This document shows, one piece after another, positions 7,981 through 15,928 of a stretch of 64,000 nt of DNA (positions are counted from its first letter, which is position 1; the number at the start of each line of letters is the position of its first letter). Origin of the DNA: Pseudomonadota bacterium (GTDB taxonomy: Bacteria > Pseudomonadota > Alphaproteobacteria > Rhizobiales > Xanthobacteraceae); assembly GCA_023386885.1 (NCBI GenBank), contig JAEWIX010000024.1, forward strand, positions 31,613 to 95,612, in the 5' to 3' direction. A program made the translations under genes and the position numbers. The notes beneath the pieces are model-generated. The model did not search any database and was not told the DNA's origin. It saw only the letters and a list, made by a program, of their open reading frames with translations.

Positions 7981-9390
7981 CTACGGAATTTCGAACACCA
8001 CCACCTTGTCGGCGATGCCGCGTAGCGCCGCATGTTTGCGGATCGGCGTGATCGAAGCCTTGTCCAGCATGGCGGCGACGGCCGGTGTCTCGATGATCGG
8101 TCCGGTGACGTGGATCGCTTGCGACACCGACAGCCCCTGAACGCGCGCGGCGATATTCACGGTCTGGCCGAAATAGTCCTGCCGTTCGTTCAGCATCACG
8201 GCGAGGCAAGGGCCTTCATGGATGCCGATTTTGAGGACGAGATCCTTGGTGCCGCGCCGGTCGTTCAGCGCATCCATCGCCTGGCGCATCCGCAGTGCGG
8301 CCGTGAGCCCCTGCTCGGGGGTGACGAAAGTGGCCATCACCGCGTCGCCGATGGTTTTCACCACGGCGCCACCCTCCGACGAGATGATGTCGAGCAAGGC
8401 ATGGAAGTGCGCGCGCACCAGATCGAATGCCGCGAGGTCCCCGACGCGCTCGTAAAGCGCGGTTGAGCCTTTGAGGTCGGTGAACAGGAAGGTCAGCGAC
8501 GTGATCTTGAGCCGCTGGTCGATGTTGAGATTGTCGGCCTTGTAGACGTCGCGAAATGTCTGGTTGGTCAGGATCCGCTTGGCGGTGAGGATGGGTTTGC
8601 GCTTGCCGAGAAGTTCGTGGAGCGCATCGCCGGCGACCCACACGGCGGGAAGCACGCGGATATCGGATTGATTGTCGAGCATCAGGCGCAACGGTCCCGG
8701 CCGCATCGCCACCGTTCCGGTAGGCGCGTGCAGTCTGTTGAACACGACGGAGAGCTGTTGCCGTTCGCGTGTCGGCTCGCCGCCGACGTCGAGAAACTGC
8801 GCTGAATGGGTGACCGGCTCGAACACGATGCAGAATTGGTTCGGCAGCTGCAGCGAGAGCACGGCTTTCTCGCCGGGCGGCAATTCGATGGCTTCCAGCG
8901 TCACCTCGTCGATCAGGCGCGAAAACGATTCCTCGTTGAAATCGATGCCCGAACTCCAGAAGATCTGTCGGGCGTAATCCCACAGCGGCAGGGTGTTGGG
9001 ATCGTGTGCCGCGATGCGCCGAACGCGCGGGCTGACGGTGAAGGCGACTTCGACCTGCTCATCGACCGAGGCCTCATAGCCCGCCGCGCACAACGCGCAG
9101 TTATAGTCGTCGTGGCGCAGCGACTTCAGCGTGCTGTGCGCATCGAGGACGCCGCTGCAGCCCGGACACAGCACATTCCAGGTCAGGTCGAACAGGCCGA
9201 GCCGGGACGCATGCAGGAAGCCGGCGATGACAGGCTCCTCCGGCAACCCGGTGGTTCTCGCAAAATCCAGCAGGTTGATGCGGTTGAGTTCGCGGTCCTC
9301 GCCCTTCTCGACAAGTCGCTGAATGGCGTCCGCCACCCGAGCCTCGGCGGTTTGCCTCAAGACTGAGAACAAGGCCTGGACTTCACTCAT
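7981..9390 (-). CDS. Class III adenylate/guanylate cyclase with N-terminal zinc-ribbon-like domain
   Basis: A 469-residue protein. The C-terminal domain from about residue 295 is a class III nucleotide cyclase: FTDLKGST supplies metal-binding D305, KTIGDAVMATF supplies D349, and NIAARVQG supplies the Asn/Arg transition-state pair. The N-terminal region (about 1-280, DUF5939-like) contains C75-x2-C78 and C98-x2-C101, an apparent zinc ribbon. No transmembrane segment is evident, so it is probably a soluble sensor-regulated cyclase. Its signal is unknown. A P450 gene lies 86 bases downstream in coordinate terms, upstream in transcription. Confidence 0.88.
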   Translation of the reverse strand: MSEVQALFSVLRQTAEARVADAIQRLVEKGEDRELNRINLLDFARTTGLPEEPVIAGFLHASRLGLFDLTWNVLCPGCSGVLDAHSTLKSLRHDDYNCALCAAGYEASVDEQVEVAFTVSPRVRRIAAHDPNTLPLWDYARQIFWSSGIDFNEESFSRLIDEVTLEAIELPPGEKAVLSLQLPNQFCIVFEPVTHSAQFLDVGGEPTRERQQLSVVFNRLHAPTGTVAMRPGPLRLMLDNQSDIRVLPAVWVAGDALHELLGKRKPILTAKRILTNQTFRDVYKADNLNIDQRLKITSLTFLFTDLKGSTALYERVGDLAAFDLVRAHFHALLDIISSEGGAVVKTIGDAVMATFVTPEQGLTAALRMRQAMDALNDRRGTKDLVLKIGIHEGPCLAVMLNERQDYFGQTVNIAARVQGLSVSQAIHVTGPIIETPAVAAMLDKASITPIRKHAALRGIADKVVVFEIP

Positions 9391-9476
9391 GCCGTGATTT
9401 TAGAGCAAATTGGTCGATCGTCCAATCCGGACGTTGCGTGACACATCACTTTCGCATTGGCCGAGGCGCGTCGTGG

Positions 9477-10868
9477 TCAGCGCCGCGTGATGTGGAATGG
9501 TGGCGACCGGTCCGGCTGGGTGGTGACCACGCCTATCGGCATGACCGGCGCGCGATCGGTCAGTTCGACATGGAACGCACCGATGATTTTCGCAAGCGCC
9601 AGCGTCGCCTCGACGATGGCGAAATGCGCGCCGATGCAGACGCGGGGACCGACGCCGAATGGCAGGTAGGCGAAGCGGTCCGGCGCCGCCGTGCCGGGCG
9701 CGAAGCGCTCGGGGGCAAACGCGTTGGGATCGTGCCAGAGTTTTTCGTGTCGATGCAACAGCCACGGCGCGATCAGGATGACGTCGCCTTTGGCAACGTC
9801 CAGACCGTTGCCCAGCGTGTCGGAGCCGGCGGCTGCACGCGCGATCAGGAATGCCGGCGGATACAGCCGCATTGTCTCGTCGATCACCGCGCGGGTGAAT
9901 GTCAGCCGCTCGATATCCGGAGTGTCATCGCCGGCAATGCCCCGCACTTCCGCTGCCACCCGGTCCTGCGTCGCAGGGTCCAACGCCAGCACATACAGCG
10001 ACCAGAACAGCGCCGTTGCGGTGGTCTCATGGCCGGCGAGGATCATCGTGGCGACCTGGTCGCCAAGCTGTTCGTCGGAGAAAGCCTGCCCGGTTTCCGG
10101 ATCGCGTGCCGCCACCATCAGTTCGAACAGATCGCGTGGCGGCGCGTCCTCGGCCTTGCCGGCGGCGCGGCGTTCGGCGATCAGGGCCTGAATGAACCGC
10201 GTCCAGCGTCTTCGGAAGAACACGCGGGAAATGTCCTGCGGGCTCGGCCAGCCGACCGGCAGCACCAGATCGAAGAAATGCGGCCGTGCCAGCCGCGAGC
10301 CGTATTCGACGACGAAATCGCGCAAGGCCGCGCCGTGCCGCGTCATGCCGAAGGAGAACATCGTGCGGCCGGCGATCTCCAGCGTCATGCGCTGCATCGC
10401 TTCGCGCAGGTCCACCGGCGCGTCGCGTTGCTTGTCCAGCGCCGCGACCGTTTCATCGATGGCCGAGACCATATGCGGCACCAACGTTGTTACCGCGCGC
10501 GGCGTGAAGGCCGGGGCCAGCGTGCGGCGCTGATGTTTCCAGTTGCGGCCTTCCGCCAACAGCAGGCCTTCGCCCAGCATCGGGCGCAGCACGCGGATGC
10601 CGGCGGGCGTGCGGGTGTAATTCTCGTAGTTCTCCACCAGCACATGCCGGATCGTTGCCGGCGTGTTGAGGATGAAGCTGCTGTGGCCGAAGAAGCGGCC
10701 GCGGATGATGTCGTCCTCATAGGCGCGCTGGCCCCAGCTTGCGATGGTGCTGGTGCGGATCGCCGCGATGCGCGCCAACCGACCCATGTTCTCGGGCGCC
10801 CGCGGCGGAAACGGCGGCACCAGCGGCGGATGGCTGATCGGCGGATCGATGACCTCGGCAATGCTCAC
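9477..10868 (-). CDS. Cytochrome P450
   Basis: A soluble haem-thiolate monooxygenase. The diagnostic motifs are all present: I-helix AGHETTA for oxygen activation, ExxR as ETMR, and the haem-cysteine loop FGVGPRVCIG. The preferred start is GTG at 10868, where GAGG lies six bases upstream, giving 463 residues; an in-frame ATG at 10952 would add 28 arginine/proline-rich residues unlike P450 N termini. No ferredoxin or ferredoxin reductase gene is adjacent, so redox partners must come from elsewhere. The substrate is unknown. Confidence 0.93.
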   Translation of the reverse strand: MSIAEVIDPPISHPPLVPPFPPRAPENMGRLARIAAIRTSTIASWGQRAYEDDIIRGRFFGHSSFILNTPATIRHVLVENYENYTRTPAGIRVLRPMLGEGLLLAEGRNWKHQRRTLAPAFTPRAVTTLVPHMVSAIDETVAALDKQRDAPVDLREAMQRMTLEIAGRTMFSFGMTRHGAALRDFVVEYGSRLARPHFFDLVLPVGWPSPQDISRVFFRRRWTRFIQALIAERRAAGKAEDAPPRDLFELMVAARDPETGQAFSDEQLGDQVATMILAGHETTATALFWSLYVLALDPATQDRVAAEVRGIAGDDTPDIERLTFTRAVIDETMRLYPPAFLIARAAAGSDTLGNGLDVAKGDVILIAPWLLHRHEKLWHDPNAFAPERFAPGTAAPDRFAYLPFGVGPRVCIGAHFAIVEATLALAKIIGAFHVELTDRAPVMPIGVVTTQPDRSPPFHITRR

Positions 10869-11250
10869 GTGCGGCCTCGCGGTTGTCGGGTTTGCTCGCC
10901 TCGGGTGGAGCCCCTCCCGTCGGCGATCTGACGATACAATCTGGGCGTCCATGGGATTTGGGAAGCCCGTTCAAGAAATAAGCCTATCCGGTAATCGGTT
11001 AATCAGTCCGGCAATCATTGCCATGGTCCGGCGCGATAATCTTTTTGCCCGGCTCCGGCGGATCGAGGTGGGCTTGTCCGGCAAAGACACCCGGGTCCGT
11101 ATCGGTCTCGGCGGCCGCGCTGCGGCAGGCGTCGCCCGTGCCTCGCCGTACGCGTCGCTTGCCTCGCCTCGATATTCGCCCCTAAGTTTTGCGGGCACCG
11201 ACTCACAGTCGCCTCGTTACGACCATCGATATCCCAGGCATCCACGCCCT
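10869..11250. other. Divergent intergenic region, P450 to MFS exporter
   Basis: About 380 bases separate the divergent P450 and MFS starts (about 300 if the longer P450 start is used). It must hold both promoters, but I see no convincing -35/-10 pair, palindromic operator or terminator. An open frame runs through it into the MFS gene, but its translation is arginine/serine-rich and does not resemble a protein domain. Confidence 0.5.
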
Positions 11251-12945
11251 ATGACCGAGACGCCGAAACAATCGCCGCTCCCCGCCAACGGTCTTGCCGC
11301 GCCGCTGCGGATCAAGGTGTTCCGGGGTATCTGGTTCGCGAGCCTGTTGTCCAATCTAGGATTGATGATCCAGAGCGTCGGCGCGGCCTGGGCCATGACC
11401 CAGATGACCTCGGCCGCCGACAAGGTCGCGCTGGTTCAGACCGCCTTGATGCTGCCGATTATGCTGATCTCGATGCCGGCCGGCGCCGTTGCCGATATGT
11501 ACGACCGGCGGCGGGTGTCGCTGGTGTCGCTGGCGATCGCATTGGCGGGAGCGAGCGGCCTGACTTTGTTGACGTGGAGCGGGCACATCACGCCCAATCT
11601 GCTGCTGATATTCTGTTTCCTGATCGGCAGCGGCATGGCGCTGTTCGGGCCGGCTTGGCAGGCCTCGGTCGCGGAACAGGTGCCGCCGGACACGCTGCCG
11701 TCAGCGGTGGCGCTGAACGGCATCAGCTACAACATTGCGCGCAGTTTCGGTCCGGCCATCGGCGGCATCGTGGTGGCGGCGGCGGGCGCGGTCGCGGCCT
11801 TCGCGGTCAATGCATTGTGTTACGTGCCGCTGCTGGTGGTGATGTTCCTGTGGCGCCGCGTCAGCGAGCCGTCGCGGTTACCACGCGAGCGGCTGCCGCG
11901 CGCCATGGTGTCCGGCTTCCGCTACATCGCCAACTCGCCCTCGATCCGCATCGTGTTGGGTCGTACGCTGGTGACCGGCATTGCCGGCGGTTCGATCTCC
12001 GCCTTGATGCCGCTGGTGGCGCGCGACCTGCTGCACGGCGGCGCCCAGACTTACGGCATCATGCTGGGCGCGTTCGGCATGGGCGCGGTGATCGGCGCGC
12101 TGAATATCAGCGAGATCCGTAAACGCGTGAACGGCGAGACGGCGGTGCGGCTGTGTGCGCTGGTGATGGGCATCGCCATTGTCATCGTCGCCATCAGCAA
12201 GCTAGCGGTGATCACCGCTGCGGCTCTGGTGGTGGCCGGCGCGGTGTGGATGCTGGCGGTCGCACTGTTCAATATCGGCGTGCAACTGTCGGCACCGCGT
12301 TGGGTCGCCGGACGCTCGCTGGCGGCGTTTCAGGCCTCGATCGCCGGCGGCATCGCCATCGGCAGTTGGGGGTGGGGCCATCTCGCCGATCTGATCGGCG
12401 TCGAAGGCGCATTGATCGTGTCGGGCGTGACGATGTTCGTCTCGCCGATCCTGGGGCTGTGGATGCGGATGCCGCCGGTCGGGGGCCACGATGAAGCTGC
12501 CGATCTGCTGGACGATCCCGAGGTGCGGCTGCCGCTCACCGGGCGCAGCGGGCCGATCATTGTCGAGATCGAGTATCGCGTCGACCTCAACCGCGCCCGC
12601 ACCTTCTATCGCCTGATGCAGATGGTCCAGCTCAGCCGCAAGCGTAACGGCGCCTATGGCTGGTCGATCGCGCGCGATATCGCCGACCCGCAACTGTGGA
12701 CCGAGCGCTATCACTGCCCGACCTGGTACGACTATCTGCGCCAGCGCAACCGTGCGACCCAATCGGAGCGCAAGCTGCACCTGCGGGCGATGAAGTTTCA
12801 TCACGGGCTGGAGCCGGTGAAGGTGCGGCGCATGCTGGAACGGCCGTTCGGTTCGGTACGCTGGAAGGAGAACTCACCCGATCCGGCTGCAGTCGCGGCG
12901 GTGGAGGTGTTGCCGGCCGCCACGCCGGCAGGTGTCAGCACGTAA
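11251..12945 (+). CDS. MFS_3-type exporter with C-terminal soluble domain
   Basis: A 564-residue inner-membrane transporter of the MFS_3/EntS-like group, whose known members export siderophores or other small molecules. About 12 hydrophobic segments fill residues 20-410, with the loop AVADMYDRRRVSL between helices 2 and 3. The last about 110 residues form a soluble domain with EIEYRVDLNRARTFYRLM and WTERYHCPTWYDYLRQ, which resembles the ferredoxin-like fold of ABM/heme-degrading monooxygenases. Such tails are recurrent in this family. The ATG at 11251 fits the family N terminus. The substrate is unknown. Confidence 0.88.
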   Translation: MTETPKQSPLPANGLAAPLRIKVFRGIWFASLLSNLGLMIQSVGAAWAMTQMTSAADKVALVQTALMLPIMLISMPAGAVADMYDRRRVSLVSLAIALAGASGLTLLTWSGHITPNLLLIFCFLIGSGMALFGPAWQASVAEQVPPDTLPSAVALNGISYNIARSFGPAIGGIVVAAAGAVAAFAVNALCYVPLLVVMFLWRRVSEPSRLPRERLPRAMVSGFRYIANSPSIRIVLGRTLVTGIAGGSISALMPLVARDLLHGGAQTYGIMLGAFGMGAVIGALNISEIRKRVNGETAVRLCALVMGIAIVIVAISKLAVITAAALVVAGAVWMLAVALFNIGVQLSAPRWVAGRSLAAFQASIAGGIAIGSWGWGHLADLIGVEGALIVSGVTMFVSPILGLWMRMPPVGGHDEAADLLDDPEVRLPLTGRSGPIIVEIEYRVDLNRARTFYRLMQMVQLSRKRNGAYGWSIARDIADPQLWTERYHCPTWYDYLRQRNRATQSERKLHLRAMKFHHGLEPVKVRRMLERPFGSVRWKENSPDPAAVAAVEVLPAATPAGVST

Positions 12946-12950
12946 GCTCA

Positions 12951-13013
12951 AAGTGCTTTCGCGTGAAGTGGAAGCAGGTGCGCGTGGCAGAATAAAGCGT
13001 CGAAGCAAAAGAC
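12951..13013 (+). repeat. Degenerate, truncated copy of the AAAACGC palindromic element
   Basis: The segment from AGTGCTTTCGCGTGAAGTGG through CGTCGAAGCAAAAG aligns by eye with the reverse complement of the copy at 28690-28790 (AGCGTTTTCGAGCGAAGTGG through CGTCGAAACAAGAG). It lacks the second palindrome and has several substitutions. It lies between the convergent MFS and 93-residue unknown genes. Confidence 0.55.
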
Positions 13014-13025
13014 GTCGGGAGGCGA

Positions 13026-13307
13026 TTACAGGCCGGTGTAGCCGGCCCTGACCGAATCGATGCTGCCGTCACGCTCGCGCAGATAGGTCAACCCGCAGAC
13101 CGTGAGCCGATCAAGATCGGCCTCGCCGGCGGCGTGGAGTTTTTCCAGATAGTCGATCAGTTTCTCGCGCGCGTCGACGCGATCGTTCTCGCTCCGGCTC
13201 GCGAGCAGATCGTACGTCATCATCACGCGGTCGATCGCCGCCTGCACGATGGTCGCGCTCGCGGGTTGATCCGGCGCTTGTTGTGCGGAGCTTTGTTCAG
13301 GCGCCAT
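13026..13307 (-). CDS. Small protein of unknown function
   Basis: A 93-residue acidic, helical-looking protein beginning MAPEQSSAQQ and containing ATIVQAAIDRVMMTYDLLASR and VDAREKLIDYLEKLHAAGEADLDRLTVCGLTYLRE. I do not recognise a family. The start at 13307 overlaps the end of the preceding gene by 11 bases (13297-13307), which suggests translational coupling. The longer open frame upstream is a shadow of that gene. Both genes read toward the MFS stop. Confidence 0.6.
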   Translation of the reverse strand: MAPEQSSAQQAPDQPASATIVQAAIDRVMMTYDLLASRSENDRVDAREKLIDYLEKLHAAGEADLDRLTVCGLTYLRERDGSIDSVRAGYTGL

Positions 13308-13536
13308 GAGGGGCCTGATCGTGGATGGCCTGATAACGACGGATGGCGCGGTTGGCGATCCGGATCCGGTTGCGGTCGCCGAACTCGAACAACTCGACGA
13401 TGATCTCCAGCAGCGATTGGTCGGTTCGGTGGGGGTCGACAAGCATGCCGCTTCTGTTCAGGTAATCGGCGGCAATGGAATAAGCCTGTCCGATTACGTC
13501 GATATTGATGACCTGGACGTCGCGTTCAACCAGCAT
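13297..13536 (-). CDS. Small protein of unknown function
   Basis: A 79-residue protein starting MLVERDVQVINIDVIGQAYSI, with LVDPHRTDQSLLEIIVELFEFGDRNRIRIANRAI in the middle. A good ribosome-binding site, GGAGGG, precedes the ATG at 13536 by about nine bases, which is why this start was chosen over longer open-frame options. It overlaps the next small gene and probably forms a two-gene unit with it. I do not recognise the family. Confidence 0.6.
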   Translation of the reverse strand: MLVERDVQVINIDVIGQAYSIAADYLNRSGMLVDPHRTDQSLLEIIVELFEFGDRNRIRIANRAIRRYQAIHDQAPHGA

Positions 13537-13611
13537 GGCATTGGCCCTCCAGTACCATGACAAGTCGCGACATGGCGTTCCGGTTCCATCGTCGTTCTTC
13601 CGAAATCGCCG

Positions 13612-13647
13612 CAAAGAAAAACGGCGGCTCCGCAAGGAACCGCCGCT
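13612..13647 (-). terminator. Intrinsic terminator of leuC
   Basis: On the minus strand, a stem with arms GCGGCGGTTCC and GGAGCCGCCG around a TTGC loop is followed by TTTTTCTTTG. It lies 24 bases past the leuC stop. Confidence 0.8.
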
Positions 13648-13670
13648 GGTGATTGTCGGGATAAGAAGCG

Positions 13671-15086
13671 TCAGCGCCAGTCGCGAATGTCGACGAAGTG
13701 GCCGGCGATCGCCGCCGCTGCCGCCATTGCCGGTGACACCAGATGGGTGCGGCCCTTGAATCCCTGACGGCCTTCGAAGTTGCGGTTCGACGTCGAGGCG
13801 CAGCGTTCTTCCGGCGACAGCTTATCGGGGTTCATCGCGAGGCACATCGAGCAGCCCGGCTCGCGCCACTCGAAGCCGGCCTTGATGAAGATCTTGTCGA
13901 GGCCTTCGGCTTCGGCCTGCTCCTTTACCAGACCCGAGCCCGGCACGATCATGGCGTTGACGTTGCCGTTGACGGTCTTGCCCTCGGCGACCTTCGCCGC
14001 CGCCCGCAAGTCCTCGATGCGGCCGTTGGTGCAGGAGCCAATGAAGACACGGTCGAGCTTGATGTCGGTGATCCTGGTGCCGGCCTTCAGGCCCATGTAA
14101 TCGAGTGCGCGATGCTTGGAGATGCGCTTGGCCTCATCCTCGATCTTGTCGGGGTCCGGCACGAGGCCGGTGATCGACACCACGTCCTCGGGCGAGGTGC
14201 CCCATGTGACGATCGGCGGCAGCTTGGCGGCGTCGAGGCGGATTTCATGATCGAAGTGCGCGCCTTCATCGCTGCGCAGCGTGTCCCAATAGCGCCGCGC
14301 CGCATCCCACGCATCGCCCTTCGGAGCCTTGGTGCGGCCTTTCAGGAATTCATACGCGATCTCATCCGGCGCGATCAGGCCGGCGCGGGCGCCGCCCTCG
14401 ATCGACATATTGCAGACCGTCATGCGGCCTTCCATCGACAGTGCGCGGATCGCCTCGCCGGCGTATTCCAGCACGTAGCCGGTGCCGCCCGCGGTGCCGA
14501 TCTCGCCGATGATGGCGAGGATGATGTCCTTCGCGGTGACGCCGTCCGGCAATTTGCCGTCGACCACCGCGCGCATGTTCTTCGCCTTCTTCTGGATCAG
14601 CGTCTGCGTGGCGAGCACGTGTTCGACTTCCGAGGTGCCGATGCCGTGCGCCAGCGCGCCGAACGCACCATGCGTCGAGGTGTGGCTGTCGCCGCAGACG
14701 ATGGTGGTGCCGGGCAACGTGAAGCCCTGCTCGGGGCCGATGACGTGGACGATGCCTTGCCGCTTGTCGAACTCGTTATAGTACTCGATGCCGAAGTCCT
14801 TGGCGTTCTGCGCCAGCGCGGCGATCTGCTCGGCGCTTTCCGGATCGGGATTGGGCTTGGAGCGATCGGTGGTCGGCACGTTGTGATCGACCACGGCCAG
14901 CGTCTTCTCCGGCGCATGAACCTTGCGGCCGGAGGTGCGCAACCCTTCGAACGCCTGCGGCGAGGTGACTTCATGCACCAGATGGCGGTCGATATAGAGC
15001 AGGCAGGTGCCGTCGTCGGCCTCGTGGACCAGATGATCGTTCCAGATCTTGTCATACAGTGTGGTGGCGGATTTTGAATCGGACAT
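13671..15086 (-). CDS. leuC: 3-isopropylmalate dehydratase large subunit
   Basis: Large subunit of the [4Fe-4S] isomerase that converts 2-isopropylmalate to 3-isopropylmalate in leucine biosynthesis, working with LeuD. The 471-residue length is normal. Cluster ligands are visible in FIGSCTNGR and in PGCSMCLAMN (CxxC). HLVHEVTSPQAFEGL and CGDSHTSTHGAFG are aconitase-superfamily active-site motifs. leuD is not in the window. A terminator follows, and an Irr-box-like palindrome lies about 170 bases upstream at the predicted promoter. Confidence 0.97.
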   Translation of the reverse strand: MSDSKSATTLYDKIWNDHLVHEADDGTCLLYIDRHLVHEVTSPQAFEGLRTSGRKVHAPEKTLAVVDHNVPTTDRSKPNPDPESAEQIAALAQNAKDFGIEYYNEFDKRQGIVHVIGPEQGFTLPGTTIVCGDSHTSTHGAFGALAHGIGTSEVEHVLATQTLIQKKAKNMRAVVDGKLPDGVTAKDIILAIIGEIGTAGGTGYVLEYAGEAIRALSMEGRMTVCNMSIEGGARAGLIAPDEIAYEFLKGRTKAPKGDAWDAARRYWDTLRSDEGAHFDHEIRLDAAKLPPIVTWGTSPEDVVSITGLVPDPDKIEDEAKRISKHRALDYMGLKAGTRITDIKLDRVFIGSCTNGRIEDLRAAAKVAEGKTVNGNVNAMIVPGSGLVKEQAEAEGLDKIFIKAGFEWREPGCSMCLAMNPDKLSPEERCASTSNRNFEGRQGFKGRTHLVSPAMAAAAAIAGHFVDIRDWR

Positions 15087-15150
15087 GGTGTCGGCCTCAA
15101 ACGGAAATGAAATGGTGTGGTGCAGGCGGGCGGCGCGCGTGCGCCAGGCG

Positions 15151-15261
15151 TCAGCCCGCGAGGAGCGCGGTGGTCGTCAGGCGGCCGAAGAAGCGCCACG
15201 GCAACCGGCTGCGGTCGTCGAGCACGATCCGGGCAACGATCTCTTTGCGATCTGGAACCAT
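15151..15261 (-). CDS. Possible 36-residue leader peptide upstream of leuC
   Basis: The minus strand encodes MVPDRKEIVARIVLDDRSRL, then a PWRFFGRL segment, ending TTTALLAG before a TGA. The ATG at 15261 lies only five bases after a predicted -10 box (15267-15272), so the mRNA could begin at or next to the start codon, as in leaderless alphaproteobacterial leader peptides. It holds five leucines but no leucine run. The coding status is unproven, and it may simply be leader RNA. Confidence 0.3.
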   Translation of the reverse strand: MVPDRKEIVARIVLDDRSRLPWRFFGRLTTTALLAG

Positions 15262-15265
15262 TCCA
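15253..15265. promoter_or_regulatory. Irr-box (ICE)-like palindrome at the leuC promoter
   Basis: TGGAACCATTCCA is a perfect inverted repeat with the core GAA-N3-TTC. It shares the GAAxCATTC core with the palindrome between acnA and ccmA. It overlaps the predicted leuC transcription start, a position suited to repression. Binding of Irr, the iron/haem regulator of Rhizobiales, is inference. Confidence 0.45.
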
Positions 15266-15266
15266 T

Positions 15267-15296
15267 ATCCTAGCACAGGCGCAATCGCCCCGACAA
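15267..15296 (-). promoter_or_regulatory. Predicted leuC promoter
   Basis: On the minus strand, -35 TTGTCG (15291-15296) and -10 TAGGAT (15267-15272) are 18 bases apart. The start would fall near 15260, leaving an about 170-base leader before leuC. The hexamers match the consensus only moderately. Confidence 0.4.
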
Positions 15297-15387
15297 TGAA
15301 GCCAGTGGCATGGCGCCATGCCTGCTTCGTTATGTCTGCTCAGTTATGTTACTCAGATAGACGCGGCACGGTCCGTTTGCATGCAAC

Positions 15388-15416
15388 AAAAAAGCGCGGG
15401 TGAGCCCCGCGCTTTT
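15388..15416 (-). terminator. Intrinsic terminator of the ffh-rpsP-rimM-trmD-rplS operon
   Basis: On the minus strand GCGCGGGGCTCACCCGCGC folds into a seven-pair stem followed by six T residues. It lies just past the rplS stop codon. Confidence 0.85.
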
Positions 15417-15438
15417 CGACGTCGCGATGCGACGGGGA

Positions 15439-15825
15439 TTACTCGGCGGCAGCGGCCTGCGCGCGGTCCTGCTTCTTTTCGACGATGCGGGCCGACTTAC
15501 CGCGCAGGTTGCGCAGGTAATAAAGCTTGGCGCGACGCACCTTGCCGCGACGCACGACCTTGATCGAGTCGATCATCGGGGAGAGCAGCGGGAATACGCG
15601 CTCGACGCCTTCGCCGTAGGAAATCTTGCGGACAGTGAAGCTCTCGTTGAGTCCGCCGCCGGAACGGCCGATGCAGACGCCTTCATAGGCCTGCACGCGG
15701 GTACGCTCGCCTTCGACCACCTTGACGTTGACGATCACGGTGTCGCCGGGGCCGAACTCCGGAATGGTCTTGTTGGCCGACAGCTTGTCGAACTGCTCTT
15801 TTTCGAGCTGCTGGATGATATTCAT
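15439..15825 (-). CDS. rplS: 50S ribosomal protein L19
   Basis: A 128-residue L19, located at the 30S-50S interface of the ribosome. It has the typical start MNIIQQLEKEQFDKL, the central TVIVNVKVVEGERTRVQAYEGVC region and the conserved SYGEGVERVFPLLSP-to-KVVRRGKVRRAKLYYLR end. The extra alanine-rich C-terminal tail is usual for alphaproteobacteria. Last gene of the conserved ffh-rpsP-rimM-trmD-rplS order, about 100 bases after trmD. Confidence 0.98.
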   Translation of the reverse strand: MNIIQQLEKEQFDKLSANKTIPEFGPGDTVIVNVKVVEGERTRVQAYEGVCIGRSGGGLNESFTVRKISYGEGVERVFPLLSPMIDSIKVVRRGKVRRAKLYYLRNLRGKSARIVEKKQDRAQAAAAE

Positions 15826-15928
15826 TGCAAAACTCCATCGACGGCGCGCCAGCCCTCCGGGGCGGCTGCGTGAAACTCGTTATCCTGCGCGGATTTCCGC
15901 GCTCCTATACGGCAAAGCAAAGGCGTTG

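Noticed and set aside
10744..11250. N-terminal extension of the MFS gene
   Set aside because: The upstream part overlaps the P450 coding region and is unlike MFS N termini; ATG 11251 fits the family.
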